The notes beneath the pieces are model-generated. The model was not told the DNA's origin, did not search any database, and was given only the letters and a program-made list of their open reading frames with translations. A program made the translations under genes and the position numbers. Below, piece after piece: positions 16,726 through 23,991 of a DNA stretch of 64,000 nt. The DNA comes from SFFI01 sp964398655. GTDB lineage: Bacteria; Bacillota; Clostridia; Saccharofermentanales; DTU023. The stretch is from NCBI GenBank assembly GCA_964398655.1, contig CAYNNG010000004.1, forward strand, positions 1 through 64,000. The letters run 5' to 3'. How positions within the stretch are numbered: position 1 is the first letter of the stretch; each line of letters opens with the position of its first letter.

Positions 16726-18627
16726 TTAAATATCAATCACGGAGATAATCACCATGGGTCGCCGCTTGGTTACCTTATAGATTTGACTGGAAATTTGGTC
16801 GCGCAGCTGGTTTTGCCGTAAGGCCTGGGCCAGGCTATTCTGGCGCTTTTGCGCGACGGAGGCGTACTGCTCTATTTTCTGGGTGATTTCGCGCACCAGG
16901 GTATCGTCATCCTCCGCGTACATGAGACCTAGAGCTTGAATTTCAGGTTCCGCCGCTAAAACATTCTTGCGGCTGTTTACCACCATAGCGCAGGAAACAA
17001 CTCCGTCATCCGCCAGGAGCTTGCGCTCCCGCAGGACCATCTGGTCCACATCGCCCACACCGGAACCGTCAATGAGGACACCTGCCGACTCTTCAATAAA
17101 GTCCGTAATGGCTGCGGACTTGCGGTCTAGATCCAAGACGTCTCCGTTACTGAGAATAAAGATTCTGTCTTCTGTGAGACCCTGCTTCTTGGCCAACTCT
17201 GCGTTTTTATGCAGGTGACGATACTCGCCGTGGGCAGGGATGAAATACTGGGGCTTGCAAAGATTGAGCATGAGTTCCAGCTCACCTCGGTAGGCGTGGC
17301 CAGACACATGAATATCTGCTAAGGATTCGTAAATTACCTCAGCCCCAATCTTAAACAATTCATTGATGACCCGGTAGATAGACTTTTCATTGCCGGGGAT
17401 AGCGGACGAGGAGAGGATAACGGTGTCACCTTTTTTGATGTTCACCTGCTTATGCTCGGAGAAAGCCATGCGGGAAAGTGCCGCCATGGGCTCGCCCTGC
17501 GAGCCGGTGGTGATGTAAACCAGCTGCTCGTCCGGGAAACGTTTAGCGTCCCAGGTTTCAATTTTAGAATCTGGCTTGTAGTGAATGTAGCCTAGAGAGT
17601 CAGCCGCTTCAAACACCTTGTTCATGGAGTAACCCAAAATGACAAATTTGCGGTTATGTGCTTCTGCTGCCGAGATGATTTGCTGGACCCGGAAAACATT
17701 GGAAGAGAAGGTGGCGACAAAGATCCGTCCCTTGATCTGAGAAAAGAGGTCGGCGAAGGTTTTGCCCACCATGGTCTCAGACGGGGTAAGGCCAGGCCTT
17801 TCTACATTCGTAGATTCCATGATTAGGGCCAGAACACCCTCATCTCCTAATTCCGCAAAGCGATTGAGGTCAATGGGGGTTCCGGTAGGCGGTGTAAAGT
17901 CCACCTTGAAGTCACCAGAATGAACGATGGTGCCTAGAGGCGTCTTGATGGCCAGGGCGCAGGCATCCGCGATGGAGTGGTTTACATGAATAAACTCCAC
18001 ACGGAAGGCACCAGCCTGCACCGTATCTCCTGGCTCTACCACCTTAAAGCGGGAATCATTCTTCGCGTTTTTGCTAGAGCCTCCCCGGTCCTGGTCCAGA
18101 AATTTGTTGTTAGCTAATTTGATGGTCAAGGGGCCGCCGTAGATCGGGCAGGAGAACTCTCGCATAAACCAGGCGATAGCTCCAATGTGGTCCTCGTGGC
18201 CGTGAGTGAGAAAAACTCCTCTGAGTTTATGGGCTCTTTTGCGGACATAAGTAAAATCGGGAATGATGCTGTCAATACCAGGCGTATCTTCGTCGGGGAA
18301 GGCCATGCCTACATCTACTACGATGAGGTCATCACCGTACTCCAAAGCGGTCATATTTTTCCCGATCTCCCGCATGCCGCCCAGAGGAATAATCCGCAGT
18401 TTGCCAGGGGCCAGGGGCTTATAGTCCTGATAAGGCTGCTTATTCCCTTTAGCCTGGGGGGCCTGTCTGCTCAACTGAGTATTAGGGCTTGAACCCTTGG
18501 TCCGTCCCTTACTGGCATCGCGCCTTGACTGGGCCGCAGCAGATTTTGCGGAACCTGAGCTGGTGTTGGATGGTGTATTAGAGTTTTTCTTCAGAGATTT
18601 TCCTTGCTTATTTTGCGTCTTAGTCAT
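16726..18627 (-). CDS. rnj: Ribonuclease J
   Basis: RNase J is a 5'-3' exo- and endoribonuclease central to RNA turnover in Gram-positives. The 633-residue product has a basic, Ser/Asn/Gln-rich N-terminal extension of about 70 residues, then the metallo-beta-lactamase fold with HGHEDHIGA, a beta-CASP domain (ESTNVERPG, YITTGSQGEPMAALSRMA) and IHVSGHAYRGEL. Without the extension the length matches the family (about 555). Start 18627 has AAGGAAG a few bases upstream on the minus strand. Only one RNase J gene is seen here, so J1 or J2 cannot be assigned. Confidence 0.95.
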   Translation of the reverse strand: MTKTQNKQGKSLKKNSNTPSNTSSGSAKSAAAQSRRDASKGRTKGSSPNTQLSRQAPQAKGNKQPYQDYKPLAPGKLRIIPLGGMREIGKNMTALEYGDDLIVVDVGMAFPDEDTPGIDSIIPDFTYVRKRAHKLRGVFLTHGHEDHIGAIAWFMREFSCPIYGGPLTIKLANNKFLDQDRGGSSKNAKNDSRFKVVEPGDTVQAGAFRVEFIHVNHSIADACALAIKTPLGTIVHSGDFKVDFTPPTGTPIDLNRFAELGDEGVLALIMESTNVERPGLTPSETMVGKTFADLFSQIKGRIFVATFSSNVFRVQQIISAAEAHNRKFVILGYSMNKVFEAADSLGYIHYKPDSKIETWDAKRFPDEQLVYITTGSQGEPMAALSRMAFSEHKQVNIKKGDTVILSSSAIPGNEKSIYRVINELFKIGAEVIYESLADIHVSGHAYRGELELMLNLCKPQYFIPAHGEYRHLHKNAELAKKQGLTEDRIFILSNGDVLDLDRKSAAITDFIEESAGVLIDGSGVGDVDQMVLRERKLLADDGVVSCAMVVNSRKNVLAAEPEIQALGLMYAEDDDTLVREITQKIEQYASVAQKRQNSLAQALRQNQLRDQISSQIYKVTKRRPMVIISVIDI

Positions 18628-18833
18628 AACTTCCTTCTAAAATAATCAATAAATTTTATATAAAGCTAGAACTCAGGATAAAGCCTAGCTTGAATACATG
18701 GAAATAGATCCGGGCCTTGAGGCCAGCGGATAACTCGTCTCCTTATTTTAAACTATAGCGTCACAAATGTCATGACGGCCAGGTTCAATAGACATATAAT
18801 TAAACTAAATTTAATCCGAAAGGAAGACTTACC

Positions 18834-19094
18834 TTGAAAAAGCTTACACTTAAAATTGATGGTATGATGTGCGAGAATTGTGAAAAGCACGTTAACCAAG
18901 CCATACAGACCCATTTTCCCATTGAACAGGTCCAGTCCTCTCACGAGAAAGGGGAAACGGTGATTATCGCTCCCCACGAACTGCCTGAAGACGAAATAAA
19001 AGCTGCGGTAGAGGAGGCAGGCTACCGTTTTCTCGCGATGAAAACGGAGGATTACCGCGAACACAAAGGCTTTATGAGTATATTTTTCGGATAG
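18834..19094 (+). CDS. Heavy-metal-associated (CopZ-like) protein
   Basis: An 86-residue HMA-domain protein. The N-terminus KLTLKIDGMMCENC holds the metal-binding Met-x-Cys-x-x-Cys motif of copper chaperones and P-type ATPase metal domains; the rest fits the beta-alpha-beta-beta-alpha-beta fold. It starts with TTG at 18834 after GAAAGGAAG. CopZ hands Cu(I) to a copper-exporting ATPase, but no such ATPase or CsoR regulator is next to it, so copper specificity is inferred only. It is a single-gene unit between rnjA (divergent) and rpsT. Confidence 0.85.
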   Translation: MKKLTLKIDGMMCENCEKHVNQAIQTHFPIEQVQSSHEKGETVIIAPHELPEDEIKAAVEEAGYRFLAMKTEDYREHKGFMSIFFG

Positions 19095-19175
19095 CTTGCA
19101 CGCCAGCCTTTCAAATGCTATCATACTTTAGCGTTTGCCCAGCAAACCCAAAAATCGGTGCAGGAGGTGAGACTA

Positions 19176-19433
19176 ATGCCTAATATTAAATCAGCCATCA
19201 AGCGTATGAATAGCGACAAGAGAAAAGCCGCTTATTCTAAGAGCAAAAAGAGTGAACTTAAGACCAGCCTAAAGAAGGCAGAGCAGGCTATCGAAGCTTC
19301 TGCGGATAATGCTGCTGAGCTGGCTCAAGAAACGCAGCGCAAGCTGGACCAAGCTGTAGCCAAGGGCTTAATTCATAAGCACAAGGCTTCCCGCAAGAAA
19401 TCCCAGCTGGCGAAGAAATTAAACAACGCGTAA
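19176..19433 (+). CDS. rpsT: 30S ribosomal protein S20
   Basis: S20 binds 16S rRNA in the body of the 30S subunit. The 85-residue basic helical protein starts MPNIKSAIKRM and ends in HKHKASRKKSQLAKKL, both typical of the family. The start at 19176 is set by a strong AGGAGGTGA seven bases upstream; an upstream in-frame GTG at 19158 lies ahead of that site and is not used. The tRNA-Thr gene follows 77 bases downstream. Confidence 0.96.
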   Translation: MPNIKSAIKRMNSDKRKAAYSKSKKSELKTSLKKAEQAIEASADNAAELAQETQRKLDQAVAKGLIHKHKASRKKSQLAKKLNNA

Positions 19434-19510
19434 TTGCCCTTACGGCTGTGTGAGAACAGCCCATATAGCTGAAATATGGTTAGCACCCGTGCCTCCCTGT
19501 TTCAGTACTT

Positions 19511-19586
19511 GCCTGCTTAGCTCAGTTGGTAGAGCAGCTGATTTGTAATCAGCAGGTCGGGGGTTCAAATCCGTCAGCAGGCTCCA
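19511..19586 (+). tRNA. tRNA-Thr (anticodon UGU)
   Basis: Complete cloverleaf: acceptor GCCTGCT (19511-19517) pairs with AGCAGGC (19576-19582); D-arm with AGCTCAGTTGGTAGAGC; anticodon stem GCTGA/TCAGC around loop TTTGTAA, giving anticodon TGT; T-arm with GGTTCAAATCC; discriminator T and encoded CCA at 19584-19586. It reads ACA codons. The 3' end is followed by a terminator hairpin and then a repeat-bearing region that looks like an integration scar. Confidence 0.97.
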
Positions 19587-19588
19587 AG

Positions 19589-19626
19589 CCAAAAGCCCTG
19601 AAATCATTAGGTTTCAGGGCTTTTGG
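19589..19626 (+). terminator. Terminator after tRNA-Thr
   Basis: 15-bp perfect stem (19589-19603 with 19612-19626) around an 8-base loop, with T residues in and after the 3' arm. The core AGCCCTGAAA/TTTCAGGGCT is the same as in the hairpin at 333-365. Confidence 0.85.
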
Positions 19627-19656
19627 TTTTATACATTGATCGTATAAATTTATCTT

Positions 19657-19692
19657 TGGTAGCAATTTTGGTAGCAATTTTGCTAGCAATCG
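19657..19692 (+). repeat. Three 12-bp direct repeats downstream of tRNA-Thr
   Basis: TGGTAGCAATTT at 19657-19668 and 19669-19680, then the related TGCTAGCAATCG at 19681-19692. Phased short repeats beside a tRNA 3' end resemble recombinase arm sites at an att junction; compare the GGTAACAAAAA repeats next to the integrase at 193-214. Role inferred. Confidence 0.5.
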
Positions 19693-19725
19693 AATTTCCC
19701 AACATATCCCGCCCACCCTTGGCCT

Positions 19726-19772
19726 AAAAGGTTGGCAAAAGGCCAATAACGCTACATTGCCAACCTTTTTTT
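19726..19772 (+). terminator. Hairpin with T-run in the tRNA-Thr flank
   Basis: 13-bp stem (AAAAGGTTGGCAA at 19726-19738 with its complement at 19757-19769), 18-base loop, T-run to 19772. Looks like a working rho-independent terminator although no gene precedes it on this strand, which suggests a lost gene or element end. Confidence 0.65.
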
Positions 19773-20049
19773 GGACGTGATCCCCTGTGGATAGGTCCAT
19801 GGCCATGCTTGGCGCCTGGGATTATTAGTTGCTCCATTGGTACCTGCGCGCTCATTTTCGGGCAAAAGTCATAAAGCTTTTAACAATTTTTGGGAAATGT
19901 TGTAGATCTAACTATATTTACTGATCGGTACGTGCAATAATTTCGATAAGATAAGTCCTCAGTTGAAGGATTTACAAGGTATGAACGGAGCTTCACCAAG
20001 ACAATGCTACCGTTAAAAAAAGAAAGAATGCTGAATGGAGGAAAGATTT

Positions 20050-20793
20050 ATGACCAAGAAAACGAACCCTGATTTCAAATTTGTTGACAGCTATGGATTT
20101 AATGAGGAACTACTGAGGCAAGCATTTGACGAAGCTAGGAAGATTTACAAAGAGCGCGGATTTATGCGCGAGATGGGTGTAGGTATTGCCCCCGCTATCA
20201 CCACCGTAGACATGGCCAAGGCCTGGATGAGTGAAGGTCACCCCTTTACCTGTGATAAATCCGAAGAGGTCTGCGCTAATGCTCTGAAGGTACTGGAAGC
20301 CGGCCGTAAAGTGGGTGTTCCCATTTTCCACACCACCACCGGTTATACTGGAACCAAACAATGGGACCTGCCCCGCTGGGATGAGAAGATTCCTATGAGC
20401 GCCTTAACCGATCCAAGTGAATGGATGGAGATTGATCCCAAACTCAAACCACAGCCCGAAGAGCCCGTTATCCACAAGAAATATGCCTCTAACTTCTTCG
20501 GAACCCACCTGGCACAGACCCTGACCTTCTTGGGCGTTGATACTGTCATCGTCATGGGTGCAACCTCTTGCGCCTGCGTTCGCCACACCGTCATGGATTC
20601 TACCGGTTATGGCTTCAAGACCCTGGTTCCTCGCGGAACGGTCGGTGACCGCGTACCTGGTGTTATTGAGTGGAATCTCTTCGACATGGAAGCCAAATTC
20701 TGTGATGTTTGGGATGTTGACAGAGTTGTGAAATACCTCGAAGGCATTGACCCGAGCGTATACAGAAAACACGAGAGAAAATTTGATAAATAA
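20050..20793 (+). CDS. N-carbamoylsarcosine amidohydrolase-like enzyme
   Basis: Isochorismatase-fold cysteine amidohydrolase, 247 residues. Known N-carbamoylsarcosine amidases release CO2 and NH3 to give sarcosine. The Asp-Lys-Cys triad is recognisable: Asp in TVDMAKAW, Lys in VIHKKYASNF, and Cys in GATSCACVRHTVMD. The following segment (PRGTVGDRVPGVIEWNLFDMEAKF) closely resembles the Arthrobacter enzyme as I recall it. Start 20050 is used because GGAGG spans 20037-20041; the ATG at 20035 overlaps that site and is rejected. It heads a cluster with a hydantoinase and Grd proteins, which supports a role in making glycine or sarcosine from an N-carbamoyl intermediate. Substrate (N-carbamoylsarcosine or N-carbamoylglycine) is inferred. 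Confidence 0.85.
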   Translation: MTKKTNPDFKFVDSYGFNEELLRQAFDEARKIYKERGFMREMGVGIAPAITTVDMAKAWMSEGHPFTCDKSEEVCANALKVLEAGRKVGVPIFHTTTGYTGTKQWDLPRWDEKIPMSALTDPSEWMEIDPKLKPQPEEPVIHKKYASNFFGTHLAQTLTFLGVDTVIVMGATSCACVRHTVMDSTGYGFKTLVPRGTVGDRVPGVIEWNLFDMEAKFCDVWDVDRVVKYLEGIDPSVYRKHERKFDK

Positions 20794-20817
20794 AAACACC
20801 ACGTAAGTGCCAACGTT

Positions 20818-20855
20818 AGAAATAAGTGAAGCGAATCATTGCTTCACTTATTTCT
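20818..20855 (+). terminator. Strong hairpin between amidase and hydantoinase genes
   Basis: 15-bp perfect stem (20818-20832 with 20841-20855) and an 8-base loop, then TTC. The T-run is short, so it may act as a partial terminator or as a 3' stability element that sets the amidase level apart from the downstream genes. Confidence 0.65.
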
Positions 20856-20916
20856 TTCAACGAATTGGTTTTATGGCTGAAAAGATGTAAATTCAGCGGA
20901 ACAGAAGGAGTTTGAT

Positions 20917-22317
20917 ATGGGTTTATTAATAAAGAATGGAACAATCGTGTCGGATTCTGCTGAATGGATTTCGGATATCCTGGTAGAAGGCGAAAAGATA
21001 GTCAGCATTGCTAAGGACATCCCTGTGGAAGGACATGAAGTGGTAGATGCCACCGGGAAGTATGTTTTCCCTGGTGGTGTGGACGAGCATGTTCACATGG
21101 GTCCTTTTGATTCATATTCTTTTGAAACATCTCACGCAGCACTGGTGGGCGGAACTACCACACTAGTAGATTTTTCTCCTCAATACAAAGGTATGGGAGT
21201 TATTGAATCCTTGCATAAGCATAATGAGGAAGATGCCGTGGGCAAGGCCAGCCCCGACTATTCTTTCCATGCCATGATCATGGAAAATTCAGATAAGGTA
21301 TTAGACGAGATTCCCCACATGGTGGATGCAGGTATCGTCAATTTGAAATTGTTCATGGCCTATAAGTACACCCCCTTCATGGTAGAGGATGATCTGATCT
21401 TCAAGTGCATGCAGGAGGCCAAGAAGTACGGTATTACCATCATGGTGCACGCAGAAAATGGCGACCTGGTGGATATTCTGCAAAAGGAATTACGCGCTCA
21501 AGGAGCCGAAGCCCCGATCAACCATTCCTACTCCAGACCTCCCTTGGTGGAAGATGAAGCGACCAGCCGGGCCATTTATATGGCGGAATTAGCAGATTGC
21601 CCCTTGTTCGTGGTGCACGTAACCACCAAAGGTGCCTTCCGCCGCATTAAAGAAGCGCATGAACGCGGTCTCCCTGTCTATGGCGAAACCTGCACCCATT
21701 ATCTGGTTCTGGATGAATCTTACCTGGCAAAGCCCAATTTTGAAGGTGCTAAATATGTCTGCGCTCCGGCTCTGCGCACCAAAGACCACGGAGAAGTCCT
21801 CTGGAAGGCCGTACAGAATGGAGAACTCCAGGCCATCAGCTCTGACCATGCGGCAGTAGTGGGTGGATTTGAAGCCAAGAAGCGCGGCTTACATGACTTC
21901 ACCAAAATCCCGAATGGTGCTCCGGGCATGCAGGACAGGCTGCACATGGTCTGGACCCAGGGCGTAGAAAAAGGCCGCATTACCCGTCAGGACTTTGTAC
22001 GTCTCTGCATGACCAACCCTGCCAAGGTTTGCGGTATTTTCCCGCAAAAAGGCGCTTTGCTGCCCGGATCTGATGCTGATATCCTGATTTTTGATCCCAC
22101 TTATCGTGGCACGATTACCCTGGCTGACCAGTATGAGGGAACCGACTATGCTGCTTATGAAGGATTCGAGAAGAAGGGCATCGCGGATAAGGTCTACCTG
22201 CGCGGTAAATTGATGGCTGAAAGAGGCAAATTCGTTGGTGAAAGGGGACAGGGACGCTATATTAAGCCCAAGCCCTACACCAAGAGCTATGAAGAGTATC
22301 ACAAAAAGAAAGATTAA
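20917..22317 (+). CDS. D-hydantoinase/dihydropyrimidinase-type amidohydrolase
   Basis: Binuclear-zinc amidohydrolase, 466 residues, that opens cyclic ureides (hydantoins, dihydropyrimidines) without ATP. All metal ligands are visible: His58 and His60 in DEHVH, Lys150 (to be carboxylated) in FMAYK, His178 in VHAEN, His234 in VHVTT, and Asp310 in SSDHA. The small beta-sandwich is formed by both termini. AGAAGGAG precedes ATG 20917. Genes on both sides (N-carbamoyl amidase, GrdX-E-B) argue for hydantoin or N-methylhydantoin as substrate, giving N-carbamoylglycine or N-carbamoylsarcosine; dihydrouracil is the alternative, but its product would not feed a Grd enzyme. The classic N-methylhydantoinase of creatinine degraders is an unrelated ATP-dependent enzyme, which makes this pairing noteworthy. 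Confidence 0.88.
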   Translation: MGLLIKNGTIVSDSAEWISDILVEGEKIVSIAKDIPVEGHEVVDATGKYVFPGGVDEHVHMGPFDSYSFETSHAALVGGTTTLVDFSPQYKGMGVIESLHKHNEEDAVGKASPDYSFHAMIMENSDKVLDEIPHMVDAGIVNLKLFMAYKYTPFMVEDDLIFKCMQEAKKYGITIMVHAENGDLVDILQKELRAQGAEAPINHSYSRPPLVEDEATSRAIYMAELADCPLFVVHVTTKGAFRRIKEAHERGLPVYGETCTHYLVLDESYLAKPNFEGAKYVCAPALRTKDHGEVLWKAVQNGELQAISSDHAAVVGGFEAKKRGLHDFTKIPNGAPGMQDRLHMVWTQGVEKGRITRQDFVRLCMTNPAKVCGIFPQKGALLPGSDADILIFDPTYRGTITLADQYEGTDYAAYEGFEKKGIADKVYLRGKLMAERGKFVGERGQGRYIKPKPYTKSYEEYHKKKD

Positions 22318-22326
22318 AGCTTAAAC

Positions 22327-22698
22327 ATGAACAGTGAGTGGATGGTTGTCAGCAATAATCCCCTAGTCAGAGATCACACAAGCTCTTGTACCTGGGTCGA
22401 CGGCAATTTTGCCGATGTGCTGTTGAAGGTAAGAGACCTGGTCTACGATGGCTATAAGTTGATAACGCATCCACTTCCTGCTTCGATTGGCATGTTCTAT
22501 GCGCCCGTACGCAGTATTATCCTTGCCCCGGATAAATCAGAGCAATCCATGATTTTGATCGCCGAAGCGATCGACCAATACCGGCGCACCGTTAGGCCAA
22601 ACCACCCCCAAAAAGGATCATGCGTTGATTACGAAATGATTGACTATGATTTGTGGCAGCAGAGCTTGTCAGAATGTAGAAGAGGAAATTTCAAATGA
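22327..22698 (+). CDS. grdX: GrdX family protein
   Basis: A 123-residue protein matching the GrdX family that accompanies glycine and betaine reductase operons; its function is not established. The family hallmark is the N-terminal VVSNNPLVRD segment, followed by a region with PASIGMFYAPVRSIIL. It lies 9 bases after the hydantoinase and its stop overlaps the start of the GrdE-type gene (ATGA at 22695-22698), so translation is coupled. No clear Shine-Dalgarno site precedes its ATG, consistent with coupling to the hydantoinase. Together with the next two genes it shows that the amidohydrolases are tied to a Grd-type reductase. Confidence 0.8.
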   Translation: MNSEWMVVSNNPLVRDHTSSCTWVDGNFADVLLKVRDLVYDGYKLITHPLPASIGMFYAPVRSIILAPDKSEQSMILIAEAIDQYRRTVRPNHPQKGSCVDYEMIDYDLWQQSLSECRRGNFK

Positions 22699-23981
22699 AG
22701 TTAGAAGTGCAAAATAGTTTGATCAAAGATATCAAATTTTCACAGACTACTCAAATCATTGACCATGTGTTTTTCCTCAATAAAGACGAGATGATCGACG
22801 AATTGAAGAAAATTCAGTTTGTGCGTGATGTCAAGATTGATGTAGCCAAGCCGGGAGATAAAACCCGTATCATCCCGGTAAAAGACTGTATCGAGCCCCG
22901 CTACCGTGTGGACCGTCCCCAGGGTTTTCCTGGTGTTACGACGGATTCGTTCCAGGTCGGAGAAGGCGTGACCAAGGTCATGAAAAATGTCGCAGTTGTC
23001 ACCGTAGGCGATATCGTGGGCTTCCAGGAAGGGTTAATTGATATGTGGGGAGAGGGCGCTAAGTGGACACCTTTCTCCAAAACTTTAAATGTGGTGGTTG
23101 ATATTTCAGTCGAACCGGGACTGGATCCACATGAGCATGAATACTGTGCGCGTCTCGTAGGACTCAAGGCGTCTGAATACCTGGCGCTGGCCCTGAAAGA
23201 TGCAGAAGTTGATGAATGTGAAACCTTTGAGCTGCCTGGTCCCGGTATAGAACAAGAAGACTTAAAAGGTCTGCCCAGGGTCATTTATGTACAAATGATG
23301 ATTGCTCAGGGCTTGCTGCATGACGTCTATATCTATGGATCGGATGCCAAAAAAATCTTGCCCGTCCTCCTTCATCCCAATGAAGAGCTAGATGGTGCGG
23401 TCATCAGCGGAAACTGTGTGGCTGCCTGCGACAAGATTACGACCTATCAACATCAAAATAACAGTGTGGTCAAAGAACTATACAAGGAACATGGCAAAAG
23501 CCTTAACTTCATCGGACAAATTTTGGTTCCTGAACTCACTACTATGGATGGCAAATTTAAGATGGGCGACTATGTCGTAAAACTCTGCCGGATGTTAGGG
23601 GCTGAAGGGGCAGTGGTCTCGGAGGAAGGGTATGGCAATCCCGACTCTGACTTGGTCATGATTGCCAAAGGTCTGGAAGACCACAAAATTCAGACCGTAC
23701 TCATCACGGATGAATGTACCGGATGGTTAGGTGATTCCCAACCCTTGACAGATACTAAAGAAGAAGCAAAAGCGGTCATTTCGACTGGGAATGTTTCGCA
23801 TCTCGTTCATCTGGAACAAGCGGATACGGTGCTGGGCAATATAGCGGCTATTTCTAATATCGCTGGTGGCTGGGAGGGAAGCTATTCTCCAACGGATGGT
23901 TCTATTACCTGCGAGTTGAACGCTGTGATTGGCTCTACCTCAGAAATTGGCTATCACAATTTAACCGTCCGCCTGCATTAG
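22695..23981 (+). CDS. GrdE-type proprotein of a glycine/sarcosine/betaine reductase component B
   Basis: 428 residues, the usual length. Proteins of this family (GrdE, GrdG, GrdI) are cleaved after translation at an Asn-Cys bond and the new N-terminal Cys becomes a pyruvoyl group that forms a Schiff base with the amino substrate. The site is intact: VISGNCVAACDK with Asn240-Cys241, close to the position known for GrdE. The GHxxE-like N-terminal part and the C-terminal SEIGYHNLTVRLH ending are also family-like. The gene overlaps grdX and is 10 bases ahead of the GrdB-type gene, the standard E-B order. Substrate (glycine, sarcosine or betaine) cannot be told from sequence by eye; the neighbouring N-carbamoylsarcosine amidase favours sarcosine. 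Confidence 0.9.
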   Translation: MKLEVQNSLIKDIKFSQTTQIIDHVFFLNKDEMIDELKKIQFVRDVKIDVAKPGDKTRIIPVKDCIEPRYRVDRPQGFPGVTTDSFQVGEGVTKVMKNVAVVTVGDIVGFQEGLIDMWGEGAKWTPFSKTLNVVVDISVEPGLDPHEHEYCARLVGLKASEYLALALKDAEVDECETFELPGPGIEQEDLKGLPRVIYVQMMIAQGLLHDVYIYGSDAKKILPVLLHPNEELDGAVISGNCVAACDKITTYQHQNNSVVKELYKEHGKSLNFIGQILVPELTTMDGKFKMGDYVVKLCRMLGAEGAVVSEEGYGNPDSDLVMIAKGLEDHKIQTVLITDECTGWLGDSQPLTDTKEEAKAVISTGNVSHLVHLEQADTVLGNIAAISNIAGGWEGSYSPTDGSITCELNAVIGSTSEIGYHNLTVRLH

Positions 23982-23991
23982 GGAGCTTAAC

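Larger units (their letters stand above)
19587..20049. other. Gene-free stretch between tRNA-Thr and the ureide cluster
   Basis: 463 bases with no convincing gene. It holds a terminator, three 12-bp repeats and a second hairpin, each listed separately. A 21-base imperfect palindrome (19883-19903; ACAA..TTT and AAA..TTGT arms, 7 of 10 pairs) lies about 150 bases before the first enzyme gene and could be an operator. The stretch is visibly A/T-richer than the housekeeping genes around it. An apparent minus-strand reading frame over the tRNA is a known false-gene pattern. Confidence 0.6.

Noticed and set aside
19549..19806. Minus-strand frame ending in a GFEPPTC-like sequence over the tRNA-Thr gene.
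   Set aside because: This is the well-known false protein translated from a tRNA gene in antisense; the tRNA cloverleaf is complete.
20917..22317. Allantoinase or dihydroorotase as an alternative for the hydantoinase gene.
   Set aside because: The FMAYK, VHAEN and VHVTT motifs and total length match hydantoinase/dihydropyrimidinase better, and no allantoin or pyrimidine genes are nearby; not excluded formally.
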